The notes below the pieces were generated by a model that saw only the letters and a program-made list of their open reading frames with translations, did not search any database and had not been told where the DNA came from. Shown one piece after another: positions 9,008 through 19,679 of a stretch of 64,000 nucleotides of DNA. The stretch comes from Deltaproteobacteria bacterium. Its GTDB lineage: Bacteria > Desulfobacterota > DSM-4660 > Desulfatiglandales > Desulfatiglandaceae. The translations under genes and the position numbers were made by a program. How positions within the stretch are numbered: the first letter of the stretch is position 1; each line of letters opens with the position of its first letter. Location: assembly GCA_021737785.1 (NCBI GenBank), contig JAIPDI010000017.1, positions 32,198 to 96,197 of the forward strand. The letters run 5' to 3'.

Positions 9008-9727
9008 ATGGATTTTGTTCAAGGCATCGCTTATAATTTTCGGGGCATGTTTCTGGGGATCAAGACCCCGAGGCTTCTTTTCTGGGGGCTTCTGAGGTTC
9101 TGCGTAGTGGTCCTGATTACAATCATTTCTGCCAGTCTGATTCTCATCTATCACCAGGACATCCTGAAGGTTATCTGGGCAAAACCGGCAAGCCAATGGA
9201 TCCTGTGGCTATGGCATCTCGTATCCTGGCTTCTCTCCCTGTTCCTGGTGGGACTATCGACCGTTATCTCCTATCTGATCTCCCAGATCCTGTTCAGTGT
9301 GGTCATCATGGACTACATGTCACGGATCACAGAACGCATGGTCAGAGGAGAGGCAAAAAACGCTGTCGGCGTATCTTTTTTTACGTCATTCGTTTATCTT
9401 GTCAGTCAGGAGATACCACGGACCATCATTCCGGTCATCCTGTCCATTCTCCTGATGATCTTCGGGTGGTTGACGCCCTTGGGACCTCTTGTGGCAGTCT
9501 TCTCGTCGGCCGTGGCCGCTGTCTTCCTGGCATGGGATAATACAGACCTTATCGCGGCGAGACAACTCGTCCCGTTCAGAACCCGATTCCGTTTCATGTT
9601 AAGAACCCTCCCTTTTCACTTAGGGTTCGGGCTTCCTTTTTTAATTCCGGTCCTGAACATTTTCCTTCTTTCCTTTGCCCCGGTCGGCGCAGCACTATAT
9701 CACATGGAAAGAAGGCTCAAGGCGTGA
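9008..9727 (+). CDS. EI24/CysZ-like integral membrane protein
   Basis: A 239-residue protein with about four to six hydrophobic segments, including a pair near residues 25-50 and 75-105 and two more near 135-180. Arrangement and length fit the EI24-domain (CysZ/PF07264) family. The C-terminal stretch with DNTDLIAARQLVPFRTRFRF and the final LLSFAPVGAALYH resemble the conserved end of that family. CysZ itself carries sulfate in enterobacteria, but most bacterial members are uncharacterised and no sulfate-assimilation gene is adjacent. It is transcribed from its own promoter. Confidence 0.65.
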   Translation: MDFVQGIAYNFRGMFLGIKTPRLLFWGLLRFCVVVLITIISASLILIYHQDILKVIWAKPASQWILWLWHLVSWLLSLFLVGLSTVISYLISQILFSVVIMDYMSRITERMVRGEAKNAVGVSFFTSFVYLVSQEIPRTIIPVILSILLMIFGWLTPLGPLVAVFSSAVAAVFLAWDNTDLIAARQLVPFRTRFRFMLRTLPFHLGFGLPFLIPVLNIFLLSFAPVGAALYHMERRLKA

Positions 9728-9967
9728 GCCACAACCGGGCCTTAGGCGCAAGGCATAGGGGCGTGCGAGGCACCTTGGAAGGACCCGTATCCAGCAACCC
9801 GAATCGCGTTTCAACCCGAACGGTAATACGCCTATGTTTCCTTGACTTCTCCCTCTCTGTGATTAGATTTGAAACGTCATTCGTACTTTGCAGTCCTGTA
9901 TTTTTTTCACCGTACGGCGTGTGTTTTTTGAAGACGTACAACTTACAGTTTTGAGCATCCCGAGAAT

Positions 9968-10885
9968 ATGCCTGGAAAAGACTATTATAAAATATTAGGG
10001 GTATCCAAGTCAGCCTCCCCCGAAGAGATCAAGAAGGCCTATCGTAAACTGGCGCTTAAATACCACCCGGACCACAACAAGGGGAACACCTCTGCCGAGG
10101 CAACATTCAAGGATCTCAATGAAGCCTATGCTGTGCTGCGGGATTCTGAAAAACGAAAACAATACGATATGTTCGGGGCGGAAGGCTTCCAAAATCGATT
10201 TACACAGGAAGATATCTTCAAGGGCTTCGATCTGAACAGCATTTTCAGGGAATTCGGCTTTGGCGGTGGCGGCAGGGGGCAGAATCCATTCAGCCAGATG
10301 TATGGTGGAATGGGTGGGTACGGCCGAGGGTCCGGCGGCTTCCAAGGCCATGGACAGGGTGCAAAGGGTCAGAACCTGGTTTATGAACTCCCGATGACCC
10401 TAGAGGAACTGAGCAACGTTACGAACAAGACGATCGCCTATCAGGTCGATGGGCGCCAGGAGAGACTCTCTGTCAAGATCCCTTCCGGAATGAAGGGGGG
10501 CCAGAAATTGAGATTACAGGGAAAGGGGCAGCCCGGCCTTTACGGGGGCCCATCGGGAGATCTCTATATACAGATCAAGGAATTGGATCACCCAATCTTC
10601 AGGAGGGAGGATGCGGATCTTTACGTAAAACATAAGATCAGGTTTTCTGAAGCCGCATTAGGCGCGGAAATCGAGGTGCCGACCATCGAACAGAAGGTGT
10701 TGAAGCTGAAAATCCCTCCCGGAACCCAGGATAACGCCAAATTCCGGCTCAAGGGGTACGGCATGCCGCGCTATAAGGATACGGGTAAAGGAAATGCCTA
10801 TGTTGAAATCAACATTGCCGTTCCGAAGAAACTGACAAAAGAACAGAAATCCCTGATGGAATCGTTGAAAGAGGCAGGGTTGTAG
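9968..10885 (+). CDS. DnaJ-class co-chaperone, CbpA type
   Basis: A 305-residue Hsp40. The J domain (residues 4-67) begins DYYKILGVS and carries the HPD tripeptide that stimulates DnaK ATPase. A Gly/Phe-rich linker spans about 70-130, and two beta-rich C-terminal substrate domains follow. The CxxCxGxG zinc repeats of true DnaJ are absent, so it is a type II, CbpA-like protein. No dnaK or grpE is nearby. The next gene starts 15 bp later and is probably cotranscribed. Confidence 0.9.
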   Translation: MPGKDYYKILGVSKSASPEEIKKAYRKLALKYHPDHNKGNTSAEATFKDLNEAYAVLRDSEKRKQYDMFGAEGFQNRFTQEDIFKGFDLNSIFREFGFGGGGRGQNPFSQMYGGMGGYGRGSGGFQGHGQGAKGQNLVYELPMTLEELSNVTNKTIAYQVDGRQERLSVKIPSGMKGGQKLRLQGKGQPGLYGGPSGDLYIQIKELDHPIFRREDADLYVKHKIRFSEAALGAEIEVPTIEQKVLKLKIPPGTQDNAKFRLKGYGMPRYKDTGKGNAYVEINIAVPKKLTKEQKSLMESLKEAGL

Positions 10886-10900
10886 ATCACGAAATCTGAT

Positions 10901-11875
10901 ATGAAGGCAATCTGCGTTTTTTCTGGTGGCCTCGACAGCATGTTGGCCGCTGAGGTGGTAAGGGCCCAGGGCATTGATGTCCTGGCCCTTTTTTTTGAAA
11001 CGCCTTTTTTCGGGCCTGCCAAGGCCAGGAAGTCCGCCCGCACCATAAACCTGGCGCTCAAGGTGGTAAACATCACCCGCCGTCACTTAGAGGTGGTCCG
11101 CCATCCCAAATCCGGGTATGGCAGGGCCATGAATCCCTGTGTGGACTGTCACGCCCTGATGTTTCGAATCGCCGGCGAAATGCTGGAATCAGAAGGGGCC
11201 TCCTTCGTCTTTACGGGTGAGGTCCTGGGACAGAGGCCCATGTCTCAGACCAGGGGCTCTCTGAATCGCGTCGCCAACGAAAGCGGGCTCCATCGGCTCC
11301 TGCTGAGGCCCCTCTCGGCAAAGCGCCTTCCGCCAACCCTCCCTGAAGAAAACGGTTGGATACAACGGGACCGGCTTTTCGATTTCCAGGGACGTTCCAG
11401 AAAGCCCCAGATGGAGATGGCAAGACATCTCAATATATCTGACTATCCCCTGCCGGGCGGGGGGTGCCTCTTGACCGAAAAGGGATTTTCCCGTCGGCTG
11501 AAAGATTTATTAACGGATAGGCCGGAAGTGGAAATACGGGAACTGGAACTTCTGAAAACAGGCAGGCATTTCAGGATCGGGCCACATACAAAGCTGGTGG
11601 TGGGCAGAAACAAGGAAGAGAATGAGATCATTCAGCAGTTGGCAGGTGAACAGGATATCATCTTAAAGTCGGTTTCGGTTCCCGGACCCACCGTGCTTCT
11701 TTCCGGAGAGCTTTTCGAGAACTCTCTCGACATGGCGGCCGCCATCACTGCCGCTTACAGTGACACCGTGGGAGGGGATGCCAGCGATGTCAGGATCAGT
11801 CGAAGCGGCCGTGAGCTCAGAGTTTTGTCCGCGCCGGTGCGTGACAAGGGGGAATATAAGGGGTATATGATTTAG
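10901..11875 (+). CDS. PP-loop ATPase, tRNA thiolation (MnmA/ThiI-like) family
   Basis: A 324-residue protein whose N-terminus has the PP-loop SGGLDSM (residues 8-14), used to adenylate a substrate carbonyl in tRNA thiouridylases. NPCVDCHALMF around residue 75 resembles the catalytic-cysteine segment of MnmA, and PLPGGGCLLTEKGFSRR is a conserved block of this uncharacterised ThiI/MnmA-like group. The C-terminal 100 residues look like an added RNA-binding domain of the kind found in NFACT-like proteins. Function in tRNA sulfur modification is an inference from the family; the modified base is unknown. It lies 15 bp after the dnaJ-like gene. Confidence 0.7.
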   Translation: MKAICVFSGGLDSMLAAEVVRAQGIDVLALFFETPFFGPAKARKSARTINLALKVVNITRRHLEVVRHPKSGYGRAMNPCVDCHALMFRIAGEMLESEGASFVFTGEVLGQRPMSQTRGSLNRVANESGLHRLLLRPLSAKRLPPTLPEENGWIQRDRLFDFQGRSRKPQMEMARHLNISDYPLPGGGCLLTEKGFSRRLKDLLTDRPEVEIRELELLKTGRHFRIGPHTKLVVGRNKEENEIIQQLAGEQDIILKSVSVPGPTVLLSGELFENSLDMAAAITAAYSDTVGGDASDVRISRSGRELRVLSAPVRDKGEYKGYMI

Positions 11876-11946
11876 GGATTGGGGAATTCAGGAATGCGGA
11901 GATTTATGGCGTTATCTGCCTAATCGGCGAAATCTGTGGATGGGAT

Positions 11947-13320
11947 TCAGGAGAGTCCGTACTCCTTGATCTTGGAGATGAGCATCGGCCTGCTGACTTC
12001 CAGAAGCCTGGCCGCCTGGGTCCTGTTCCCATTGGTGGCTTTCAAGGCCTTTACAATCAGATTCCGCTGAAGATCCCTGGAGGCCTTCTTGATGGAAAGA
12101 CTCCCCCCGATGGAAATCTCCCTGGAAACATCCCTCCCATCGACCAACTCGGGGGGGAGCTCTCCAGGCGTTATCCATCGCCCCGCGGATAGGAGCACGG
12201 CCCTTTCGATCACATTTTCCAATTCTCTAACATTGCCAGGCCAATCGTATCCCATCAGCATGGCCATGGCATCGGAAGAGGGGCCTTCCACCTTCTTCTT
12301 CAGCTTTTCGTTAAATATGTCTACAAAATAACCGATCAACAGGGAAACATCTCCCTTTCGTGTCCTCAAGGGGGGGAGATGAATGGTCATGACATGGATC
12401 CGATAATAGAGGTCCTCACGAAATCGTCCCTCAGCCACTTCTCTTTCCAGGTCCTTCGATGTGGCCGCAACCACCCGGACATCGATCTTTCTTGAGCCCG
12501 CGCCCCCCAGGGGGGTAATCTCCTCTTCCTGAAGTGCCCGCAACAATTTTACCTGAAGGGAATAGGGCATTTCACCGATCTCATCAAAGAAAAGGGTTCC
12601 TTTGTCCGCTTCCTCAAAGCGGCCCGGTTTATCCCTGTTGGCATTCGTGAAGGCCCCCTTTTTGTACCCAAACAGCTCGCTTTCAAGAAGGCTCTCTGGA
12701 ATGCCGCCGCAGTTGATGCTTACCAGGGCCTCCGAAGATCTCGGACTGTTCGCGTGAATCGCCCTGGCAATCAGCTCCTTGCCGGTCCCGCTCTCCCCTG
12801 TAATGAGAACCGTTGTTTTGTGCTCGGACACCTTCTCCACAAGCTCAAACACGCGGGCCATAGGCTCACTGCGGGCGACAATATTTCCAAACGAGTATCG
12901 TTTTTCGATCACACCGATTCTGTCCTTAAGCCTCAGATTTTCTTTCCTGAGGGCCTCACGTTCCTCAGCCTTTTTCAAGGTGAGGAGGACCTCGTCTGTC
13001 TTGAACGGTTTTGAAATGTAGTCGTACGCCCCCTGATTGATGGCTTCCAGCGCGATTTCCACTGTCCCATAGGCCGACATCATGATGTAGATCTTCTCCG
13101 GCTGCTGCAAAACCGCCTCTTTCAAGAAAGCCATGCCATCCATGAGGGGCATTCGTATGTCGCAGAGAATGTAATCGAAGTCAGTGCCGGCCATCTGCTT
13201 CAGACCCTCCATGCCATTGCCGGCGCACACGACCCTGTAGCCTGCTTTTTCCAATAGTGTCTTCAACATATGCCGCATGTTCTCTTCGTCATCGATCACG
13301 AGGACACGTTGTTGAGGCAT
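11947..13320 (-). CDS. NtrC-family sigma-54-dependent response regulator
   Basis: A 457-residue three-domain activator. Residues 1-120 are a receiver with phospho-acceptor Asp54 in ILCDIRMP. Residues of about 140-375 form an AAA+ domain with Walker A GESGTGKE and a GAFTNA loop where GAFTGA contacts sigma-54. The C-terminus is a Fis-type helix-turn-helix ([16 protein letters not shown]). The histidine kinase gene lies 74 bp downstream on the same strand, so the pair is a two-component system. Prepilin peptidase follows, suggesting but not proving a link with pili. No -24/-12 target site was recognised nearby. Confidence 0.92.
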   Translation of the reverse strand: MPQQRVLVIDDEENMRHMLKTLLEKAGYRVVCAGNGMEGLKQMAGTDFDYILCDIRMPLMDGMAFLKEAVLQQPEKIYIMMSAYGTVEIALEAINQGAYDYISKPFKTDEVLLTLKKAEEREALRKENLRLKDRIGVIEKRYSFGNIVARSEPMARVFELVEKVSEHKTTVLITGESGTGKELIARAIHANSPRSSEALVSINCGGIPESLLESELFGYKKGAFTNANRDKPGRFEEADKGTLFFDEIGEMPYSLQVKLLRALQEEEITPLGGAGSRKIDVRVVAATSKDLEREVAEGRFREDLYYRIHVMTIHLPPLRTRKGDVSLLIGYFVDIFNEKLKKKVEGPSSDAMAMLMGYDWPGNVRELENVIERAVLLSAGRWITPGELPPELVDGRDVSREISIGGSLSIKKASRDLQRNLIVKALKATNGNRTQAARLLEVSRPMLISKIKEYGLS

Positions 13321-13394
13321 GACATGTTTCCCCTTTCACAGGTTCAGGGTTGAAAATTGGATCCGATTCCTTAATTCCTCAATTCTTAAATCTC

Positions 13395-14957
13395 TCAATC
13401 CCTTGGCTTCGGGTTCACGGCCAAGGGAATATCCACAATTACACATGTCCCCCTGCCGGCGGGACTTTCAACCCGAATGGCGCCTCCCAATCCTTTCATG
13501 ATGGTATAGCAGACAGAGAGGCCGAGCCCGGTGCCCTTTCCCGGTGCCTTGGTCGTAAAGAACGGATCAAAGATTCGGCCCTGGGCCTCCAATGGAATTC
13601 CCGTACCTGTATCCGTAACAGTCACCCGAATGAACCCGTCATTATTGTCGGTCTCGATCTCCAGCATCTTCCGCGAATCCGATTGATCTGACATCCCCGC
13701 ATCCGACATGGCATCGGCAGCATTGAGTATGATGTTTAGAAAAACCTGCTTGAGCTGGGAAGCATTCGCCCGCACAAGGTCGTTCTCCGCCTTCAGGGCC
13801 TGCTGAATATCAATCTGCTCCATCATCGGCTGAGATTTGAGCATATGCACGGTCTCCGTGATGAGTTCATGGACCGCTGTTTCTTCACTGTGAGGACCTG
13901 ATGTCCTTGAAAAATCAAGAAGTTCTCTAATGATCAGATGGATACGGTTTACCTCCGCCTCGGTTCGCCCCAAAAAATCGTCCCTCTCCTCACGGCTCAA
14001 GTCCCCCCTCTTGAGCAATTCCAGATAGCCCAGGATAATGCCCAGAGGATTGCCGATCTCGTGGGCCACACCGGTGGCAAGGCGTCCCGCCGTAGCCATT
14101 TTTTCAGAACGGATCATGTCGTTCTGGGCCTTCTTGATCTCTCTATTGGCCGTTTCCAATGAGGCGATATGTGCTTTAAGTTCCTCCTTATTTTCCTCGA
14201 GCCGCGTCAGCATCATCTTCAGAGAACGGAACAGTTGCCCGAATTCATTTCTCGAGGTCTCGCCCGCCGGAACCAGGGCGGGCCATTCATCAAATTTCTC
14301 GGTAATGGTCAGAAGCCTCCGGATCGGTTTTAGGACGGTTCGCGAAAGCAGATAAATCCCGAACAGGACCAGGATCATCGTGTTCAGGCAGATATAGCCC
14401 AGAACCACGCTCTCCGATGATCTTAATGTCTGATAGAGGGGAAAGAGATCAGCGCCGATGGCCGCAGCGCCCAACGTTCTACCCTTGAAAACCATCGGCG
14501 CGCATATCCTGATCCTCTCCGGCGCAAACCAGGTTACTCCCCAAATTTTCCCGAAAAACTCAATAGACGCCTGCTCCGTTCTCAAGGTCTCGATACAATG
14601 GATAAACGCATCTTCCCCGTTGTTTTCCCACATGGCGATACGGGGAATCCTCATCCCTTCGGCACTGACCATCAAAACCGATGAGAATTCCCCCTTCTTG
14701 AGTACCTGGGCGATCTCCTCTCTGAGCCGCTGGTCCGGTGCGGGCGGCCCCTGAGAGTCCTCCCGCGTCATCATCTCATAACCTGCTATCTGTCCGATGC
14801 TGTGAATAAGGAGGTGCCCCATTTCTATCTTTGCATCGATCATGTCCCTTTCTGCAAATCGGATCATTACAATATTGATGAGAAGCATGGCAGAGACGAT
14901 CAGCAGGCTCAGACAGGCCACAATGCCGGTCTTCAGGCTGTACAAGGGAAACCCCAA
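13395..14957 (-). CDS. Membrane sensor histidine kinase
   Basis: A 520-residue kinase partnering the NtrC-type regulator. A transmembrane helix at about 11-31, an extracytoplasmic sensor region (about 35-185, possibly a single-Cache/CHASE-like fold) and a second helix at about 186-206 are followed by a HAMP-like linker. The DHp domain has [11 protein letters not shown] with His299 as phospho-acceptor, and a C-terminal HATPase domain carries N, G1 (DTGTGI) and G2 (GKGTGLGL) boxes. The ligand is not predictable. It ends 74 bp before the regulator in the transcribed order prepilin peptidase, kinase, regulator. Confidence 0.9.
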   Translation of the reverse strand: MGFPLYSLKTGIVACLSLLIVSAMLLINIVMIRFAERDMIDAKIEMGHLLIHSIGQIAGYEMMTREDSQGPPAPDQRLREEIAQVLKKGEFSSVLMVSAEGMRIPRIAMWENNGEDAFIHCIETLRTEQASIEFFGKIWGVTWFAPERIRICAPMVFKGRTLGAAAIGADLFPLYQTLRSSESVVLGYICLNTMILVLFGIYLLSRTVLKPIRRLLTITEKFDEWPALVPAGETSRNEFGQLFRSLKMMLTRLEENKEELKAHIASLETANREIKKAQNDMIRSEKMATAGRLATGVAHEIGNPLGIILGYLELLKRGDLSREERDDFLGRTEAEVNRIHLIIRELLDFSRTSGPHSEETAVHELITETVHMLKSQPMMEQIDIQQALKAENDLVRANASQLKQVFLNIILNAADAMSDAGMSDQSDSRKMLEIETDNNDGFIRVTVTDTGTGIPLEAQGRIFDPFFTTKAPGKGTGLGLSVCYTIMKGLGGAIRVESPAGRGTCVIVDIPLAVNPKPRD

Positions 14958-14969
14958 GACGCTACCTCC

Positions 14970-15803
14970 TCACAGGAATAAGCCGAAATACCACCTGGTC
15001 AGATCCCGTCCGAAGAAAAGGTATAGCAGGGTGCCTAAGGAAAGGAATGGACCAAAAGGTATCCTGAACCGATACCCTTCGCCGGCACAGAGGATGAAGA
15101 CCATACCGATGACCGCACCCGTCAGCGAGGCGATGAGCACGATCAAAGGGAGCGCCTGCCAGCCCATCCACGCCCCGATCATGGCCAACAGCTTGATATC
15201 GCCCCCGCCCATTCCCTCTCTTCCGGTGATCCGTTCATACGCGATCGCCACAAGATACAGAGACCCTCCTCCGGCCAGTGTCCCGATCAGCGAGTCGAGC
15301 CAGTAAACGCTCCAGGGAAACAACGAAACCGCCCATCCTGCCGCCACTCCGGGCAGGGAGAGAACATCGGGGATGATCCTGTGGTCCAGATCGATAAAGC
15401 TGATCGTCACCAGTGTGCCAGCGAAAAGGAGTAAGAGAAGGTATTGAAAACTGATCCCATATGTGGTAAACAGAAAGAGGCTCAAGAGAGCGATCAGCGA
15501 CTCCACAATCGGATAGCGCAGTGAAATAAGATGTCGACAGTGACGGCATTTCCCCATGAGAAAAAGAAAACTCAGGAGGGGGATGTTGTCATAAAACCGG
15601 ATTCGTTCACCGCAATGGGGACACGAAGACGGGGGATGGAGAATCGACTGTTTGTGAGGAATGCGATGAATACAAACATTCAGGAAGCTTCCCAGAGAAA
15701 GCCCCAGCAGGAAGGAGAAGATCTGCCCTGTTATGCCAAGACTCATTTGCAAGGACCCTGACAACGCTGCCGGCATCTCGGCATCAATCCTCTGGTTGTC
15801 CAC
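14970..15803 (-). CDS. pilD: Prepilin peptidase / N-methyltransferase
   Basis: Inner-membrane aspartyl protease that cleaves type IV prepilins and type II pseudopilins and methylates the new N-terminus. The N-terminal cytoplasmic domain has GSFLNVCIHRIP and two zinc-binding pairs, CPHC and CRHC. The catalytic aspartates are in DLDHRIIPD and GGGDIKLL, separated by membrane helices. The start is uncertain: the longest frame uses GTG at 15803, while ATG codons at 15776 and 15746 are also possible and no ribosome site settles it. Two pilT-type genes elsewhere in the window support a type IV pilus in this organism. Confidence 0.9.
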   Translation of the reverse strand: MDNQRIDAEMPAALSGSLQMSLGITGQIFSFLLGLSLGSFLNVCIHRIPHKQSILHPPSSCPHCGERIRFYDNIPLLSFLFLMGKCRHCRHLISLRYPIVESLIALLSLFLFTTYGISFQYLLLLLFAGTLVTISFIDLDHRIIPDVLSLPGVAAGWAVSLFPWSVYWLDSLIGTLAGGGSLYLVAIAYERITGREGMGGGDIKLLAMIGAWMGWQALPLIVLIASLTGAVIGMVFILCAGEGYRFRIPFGPFLSLGTLLYLFFGRDLTRWYFGLFL

Positions 15804-15866
15804 TGCTCCCTGGTGACGGCCTCATGGCGGCACGGGAAAACAAGATAGTAGAGATCTGGAAAAACC

Positions 15867-16496
15867 ATGGCCAATATCAAGAATTCAGGAACGAAAAAAA
15901 AGACTGTAGCGCTCTCCATTAATCCGGAGAACCCGCAGCAGCGCCTCATCAACCACGTCAGCGAAACATTGGCGCAGGGGGGGCTCATTGCCTATCCCAC
16001 AGACACCTTTTATGGAATAGGGTGTGACCTCTTCAACAAGAAAGGGATCCAACTCATTTACAGGATCAAGAAACGCCCTCTCAGCAAACCCTTTTCCTTT
16101 GTATGCGACAGTCTCAAAGAGATCAGTCGATATGCCCAGGTTTCCAATTATGCCTACAAAACCATGAAGCGGCTTCTTCCCGGACCGTACACCTTTATCC
16201 TGGAAGGGACAAACCTGGTACCGAGGATTATGCTGACGCGACGCAAAACCGTCGGCATCCGGGTGCCGGACAACAGAATTACCCTGGGCATTGTACGAAC
16301 CTTTGGCCGGCCCATCATCAGCACCAGTGCAGGCTTTGACGATCCCCTGGAGATAAGGGAGGCCTATGGTTCATATCTCGATATGGTGATTGATGGTGGG
16401 GTGTTTGACCAAAGTCCTTCAAGCGTTGTGTCATTGATCAACGACGCGCCCGAGATTATACGAGTGGGTAAAGGAGATGTCAGTAGTTTCCTTTGA
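15867..16496 (+). CDS. YciO/Sua5/YrdC-type L-threonylcarbamoyladenylate synthase
   Basis: A 209-residue protein of the family making threonylcarbamoyl-AMP for t6A37 of ANN-decoding tRNAs. The YrdC fold is evident from GGLIAYPTDTFYGIGCD, the KKRPLSKPFSF lysine loop, LPGPYTFIL and the STSAGFDDPL end. It lacks a Sua5 C-terminal domain, and its overall sequence is closer to YciO, whose activity is weaker or uncertain. The last 17 bases overlap the end of sppA on the opposite strand. Confidence 0.82.
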   Translation: MANIKNSGTKKKTVALSINPENPQQRLINHVSETLAQGGLIAYPTDTFYGIGCDLFNKKGIQLIYRIKKRPLSKPFSFVCDSLKEISRYAQVSNYAYKTMKRLLPGPYTFILEGTNLVPRIMLTRRKTVGIRVPDNRITLGIVRTFGRPIISTSAGFDDPLEIREAYGSYLDMVIDGGVFDQSPSSVVSLINDAPEIIRVGKGDVSSFL

Positions 16497-17397
16497 GATT
16501 AAGCCCCGAAATCCCGTCCCACCTGTATTCGATCCGTCCCTCCAGATTGCGCAGCACCCCGGCGATTAACCGGGCCCCTGTCTCGAGTAAGAGATCCAAT
16601 ACCTCCAGCCTGCGCTTCTTGGCATAGACCAGAGTCACATCTCCCGTAATGCCGGCCAGTTCTTTGGTTATGTCAACGGCGTCTTGAAAATTGCCCAGCA
16701 CGTCCACAAGACCGAGTTCCTTGGCACGGGCCCCGGAAAAGATGCGACCGTCGGCGATCTTCTGAACCTGTTCAAGAGGAATCCGCCTACCGCGGACAAT
16801 TGCTTCCTCGAACTGATCCTGAATGTCCGTAATCATGGCATCAAGGATCTCTCGGTCTCTCTGGGTCAGTTTCCTGTCAGGTGAGCCGATATCCTTGAAT
16901 TCCCCGCTTTTCATGATCTCCAGATCAACGCCGATCTTATTCAACAGCTCTTCCATTCGAACGAATTCCATGATCACGCCGATACTGCCGGTAATCGTGC
17001 CCGGATTGGCCACGATCTTGCTGGCGGGGGCCGCGATGTAATACCCGCCGGACGCGGCAACCGTTCCCATGGACACAACCACCTTCTTGACAAGGATTGT
17101 CTTTTCTATCTCGCGATAGATCTCCTGGCTGGGAGCGATTGCGCCCCCTGGAGAATTGACCCTCAGGACAATGGCCTTGATGGCTGCATCTTTTCTAAAT
17201 TTGGCCAAATCAGACGTAACGGTCTGCGAGGAGGAAATAATTCCCTCCACCGGGATGATACCGATTTTTTCACTGAAAAACGAGCCTGAGGAGGGAGACA
17301 GCGATTTCAGCACCATCACCATGGCGCCGCCCAACACCACAGCAATGACAAGGATGATCATCAGGACTGTGAATATGGAATGCCGCTTGCTTGACAT
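16480..17397 (-). CDS. sppA: Signal peptide peptidase SppA (short form)
   Basis: Membrane-bound serine protease degrading cleaved signal peptides. One N-terminal transmembrane helix (about 10-30) is followed by a single ClpP-like protease domain. VNSPGGAI precedes the catalytic serine S116 in VAASGGYY, and K168 in SGEFKDIGSP is the general base. This is the 305-residue single-domain form found in Gram-positives and deltaproteobacteria, not the 67-kDa double form of E. coli. It starts 144 bp after the end of rpsA on the same strand, so readthrough is possible. Confidence 0.92.
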   Translation of the reverse strand: MSSKRHSIFTVLMIILVIAVVLGGAMVMVLKSLSPSSGSFFSEKIGIIPVEGIISSSQTVTSDLAKFRKDAAIKAIVLRVNSPGGAIAPSQEIYREIEKTILVKKVVVSMGTVAASGGYYIAAPASKIVANPGTITGSIGVIMEFVRMEELLNKIGVDLEIMKSGEFKDIGSPDRKLTQRDREILDAMITDIQDQFEEAIVRGRRIPLEQVQKIADGRIFSGARAKELGLVDVLGNFQDAVDITKELAGITGDVTLVYAKKRRLEVLDLLLETGARLIAGVLRNLEGRIEYRWDGISGLNLKGNY

Positions 17398-17541
17398 GTA
17401 TCCAGCTGATCGTTCACATTGGCGGTTTCAACTGTTCAGGGTTCACCCAAAAGCCGGACGTAGATCCGGGCCGTTGACAGGCGCGGACCGACGTCTGGTG
17501 ATGGGGGTTCAGAATAGAATATTTCCAGCACGGCACGGGTG

Positions 17542-19551
17542 TTATTCAGATGCTTTGTCGGATTCGGATTGCGATTCCTCCGGAGAGCCGTTATCGGTTT
17601 CCGTGTGTTCTCCTGATTCAGGTTCAAGCGGTGCTTCCTCCTGAGGGCCCTCCGCGCCCTCTGATTCCGACCTCCTGGATTGGGACTGCCCCAGATTCAT
17701 CATCTCTTCTCTCAAGAGCTCTCCAAGGTTGGAGGTGGCTTCCTGATTGCTGTTCAGATAGCTTCTGAAAATATCCTTCTCACTGGTCTCTTCCAGCTTC
17801 CGGATGGACAGGCCGATCTTTTTCTCATCACGGGAGACATTGATGACCTTTGCCTGGATGACATCGTCTATCTGAAATCTCGACAAGGGGTTTCCCTTCT
17901 TGTCCCCGGATATCTCGGAGACATGAACAAGCCCCTCGATTCCCTCTTCCAGCTCAAGAAACAGCCCAAAATCCGTCACGTTGGTCACTGTTCCCGTCAC
18001 TCGGGTTCCCGGCTTGTACTTGATCGGGATTTCGTCCCACGGGTCGGTGGTCAGCTGCTTGATACCCAATGAAAAGCGCTCGTTTTCCTTGTCGATATTC
18101 AACACCACAGCCCGCACTTCATTCCCTTTTTTGTAAAGTTCCGAGGGATGCTTGATTCTCTTGGTCCATGACATATCAGAGATGTGCACCAGACCGTCTA
18201 TCCCTTCATCGATCCCGATAAAGGCGCCAAAATCGGTAATGTTCTTAATCTTTCCCTCTATCGTTGTCCCGACGGGATATTTTTCTTCTATGATATCCCA
18301 TGGATTCGGGGCCACCTGTTTCATCCCGAGGGAGATCCGTTTTCTGGCAACATCCATATTCAGAACAACGGCTTCGATGGTTTCTCCGATACTCAGAAGC
18401 TGTGAAGGATGCCTGACCTTTCGGGTCCAGGACATTTCAGACACATGTATCAGTCCTTCCACCCCTTGCTCCACTTCAACAAAGGCACCATAATCCGTCA
18501 GACTGACCACCCGGCCGGTAATTTTTGTACCGATGGGATATTTGTCTTCGACCTGACTCCATGGATCAGGCGCCAACTGCTTGATGCCGAGAGAAACACG
18601 TTCCCGCTCCTTATCAAAACTCAAGACCTTTACTTCAATCTCATCTCCGGTCTGATGCATTTCAGAGGGATGCCCGACCCTTCCCCAGGACATGTCGGTA
18701 ATGTGGACAAGCCCGTCAATTCCCCCCAGATCGATAAACAGCCCGTAGTCCGTAATATTCTTTACCACCCCACGGAGAACAGAGCCCTCCTCGATGATCT
18801 TCAGGGTTTTTTCTTTCATCGCCGTTCGCTCGGCTTCCAATAAAGCCCGGCGGGACAGAACAATATTACCGCGACGCTTATTGTATTTGACTATCTTAAA
18901 TTCATGCTCGGTGCCCACCAGAGTGTCCATATCCCTGATTGGCCGGAGATCGACCTGAGAACCGGGCAAAAAGGCCTGAAGACCGATATCCACAGAAAGT
19001 CCGCCCTTTACCCTCGATACAATCGTCCCCTTAACCGTCTGGTCGCTTTCATAGATGTCCCTGATCTTATCCCATACCTTGATCTTTGCAGCCTTTTCCT
19101 TGGAGAGCTTGATCGCGCCTTCATCATCCTCTCTCCGCTCAAGAAGAACCTCTATCCTGTCACCGACCTTGGCCGTCATCTGGCCATCGGCATCGATGAA
19201 CTCACGAATAGCGATCTGTCCTTCTGATTTGTAACCGATATCCACCAGGACATATTCCTTATCCACCTGGACAATCTCGCCCGAAACGACCTCCCCCTCC
19301 TGGATGCTCTTCAAGCTTTCTTCATACATTTGCATAAAGCTGTCGGAATCTTGAGAATCTTCAGCAAGTTCGTCCTCTGACCGGACCGTCAGTTCATCCT
19401 CGAGTGTGTCTTCCGGTTCGGTAGCTGACGCCGTGTCTTTCATGTCCGAATCATTGCCAGAAGTGGTGTCACGATCCGTCTCTGGGTCTAAAGATGTCGT
19501 TTCGTTCTCTTCGGTTACTTCCTGGGTTACAAAGTTCGTTTCCTTTTCCAT
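17542..19551 (-). CDS. rpsA: 30S ribosomal protein S1 with acidic N-terminal extension
   Basis: RNA-binding ribosomal protein for mRNA capture. The 669-residue chain has six S1 domains, seen as repeated G-x-V...T-D-Y/F-G-x-F/L blocks each ending near GLVHISDMSW or GLIHVSEMSW. It is longer than the usual 550-600 residues because of an acidic Glu/Asp/Ser/Thr-rich N-terminal extension of about 85 residues and a low-complexity acidic C-tail. The cmk gene lies just upstream, the conserved cmk-rpsA order of proteobacteria. A separate promoter is visible at 19615-19643. Confidence 0.95.
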   Translation of the reverse strand: MEKETNFVTQEVTEENETTSLDPETDRDTTSGNDSDMKDTASATEPEDTLEDELTVRSEDELAEDSQDSDSFMQMYEESLKSIQEGEVVSGEIVQVDKEYVLVDIGYKSEGQIAIREFIDADGQMTAKVGDRIEVLLERREDDEGAIKLSKEKAAKIKVWDKIRDIYESDQTVKGTIVSRVKGGLSVDIGLQAFLPGSQVDLRPIRDMDTLVGTEHEFKIVKYNKRRGNIVLSRRALLEAERTAMKEKTLKIIEEGSVLRGVVKNITDYGLFIDLGGIDGLVHITDMSWGRVGHPSEMHQTGDEIEVKVLSFDKERERVSLGIKQLAPDPWSQVEDKYPIGTKITGRVVSLTDYGAFVEVEQGVEGLIHVSEMSWTRKVRHPSQLLSIGETIEAVVLNMDVARKRISLGMKQVAPNPWDIIEEKYPVGTTIEGKIKNITDFGAFIGIDEGIDGLVHISDMSWTKRIKHPSELYKKGNEVRAVVLNIDKENERFSLGIKQLTTDPWDEIPIKYKPGTRVTGTVTNVTDFGLFLELEEGIEGLVHVSEISGDKKGNPLSRFQIDDVIQAKVINVSRDEKKIGLSIRKLEETSEKDIFRSYLNSNQEATSNLGELLREEMMNLGQSQSRRSESEGAEGPQEEAPLEPESGEHTETDNGSPEESQSESDKASE

Positions 19552-19614
19552 TAACGTAGATACCCCCTGAATGTTTTTGCCTGCTTGAATCCCTCCGAAT
19601 CCCCTAAATTTCTG

Positions 19615-19643
19615 AGTTTATCAAAACAAAAATAAGATATCAA
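19615..19643 (-). promoter_or_regulatory. Sigma-70-type promoter for rpsA
   Basis: On the minus strand TTGATA (19643-19638), a 17-base spacer and TAAACT (19620-19615) lie about 65 bases before the rpsA ATG. A short hairpin (TTGCTC/GAGCAA, 19661-19677) sits between it and the cmk stop. Confidence 0.5.
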
Positions 19644-19679
19644 CCATTATTTCCATCAATTTGCTCAGACAGAGCAATG

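Noticed and set aside
9842..9869. Possible promoter before the dnaJ-like gene (TTGACT, 16-base spacer, TAGATT)
   Set aside because: It is about 100 bases before the gene and matches heat-shock consensus poorly; too weak to list as a feature.
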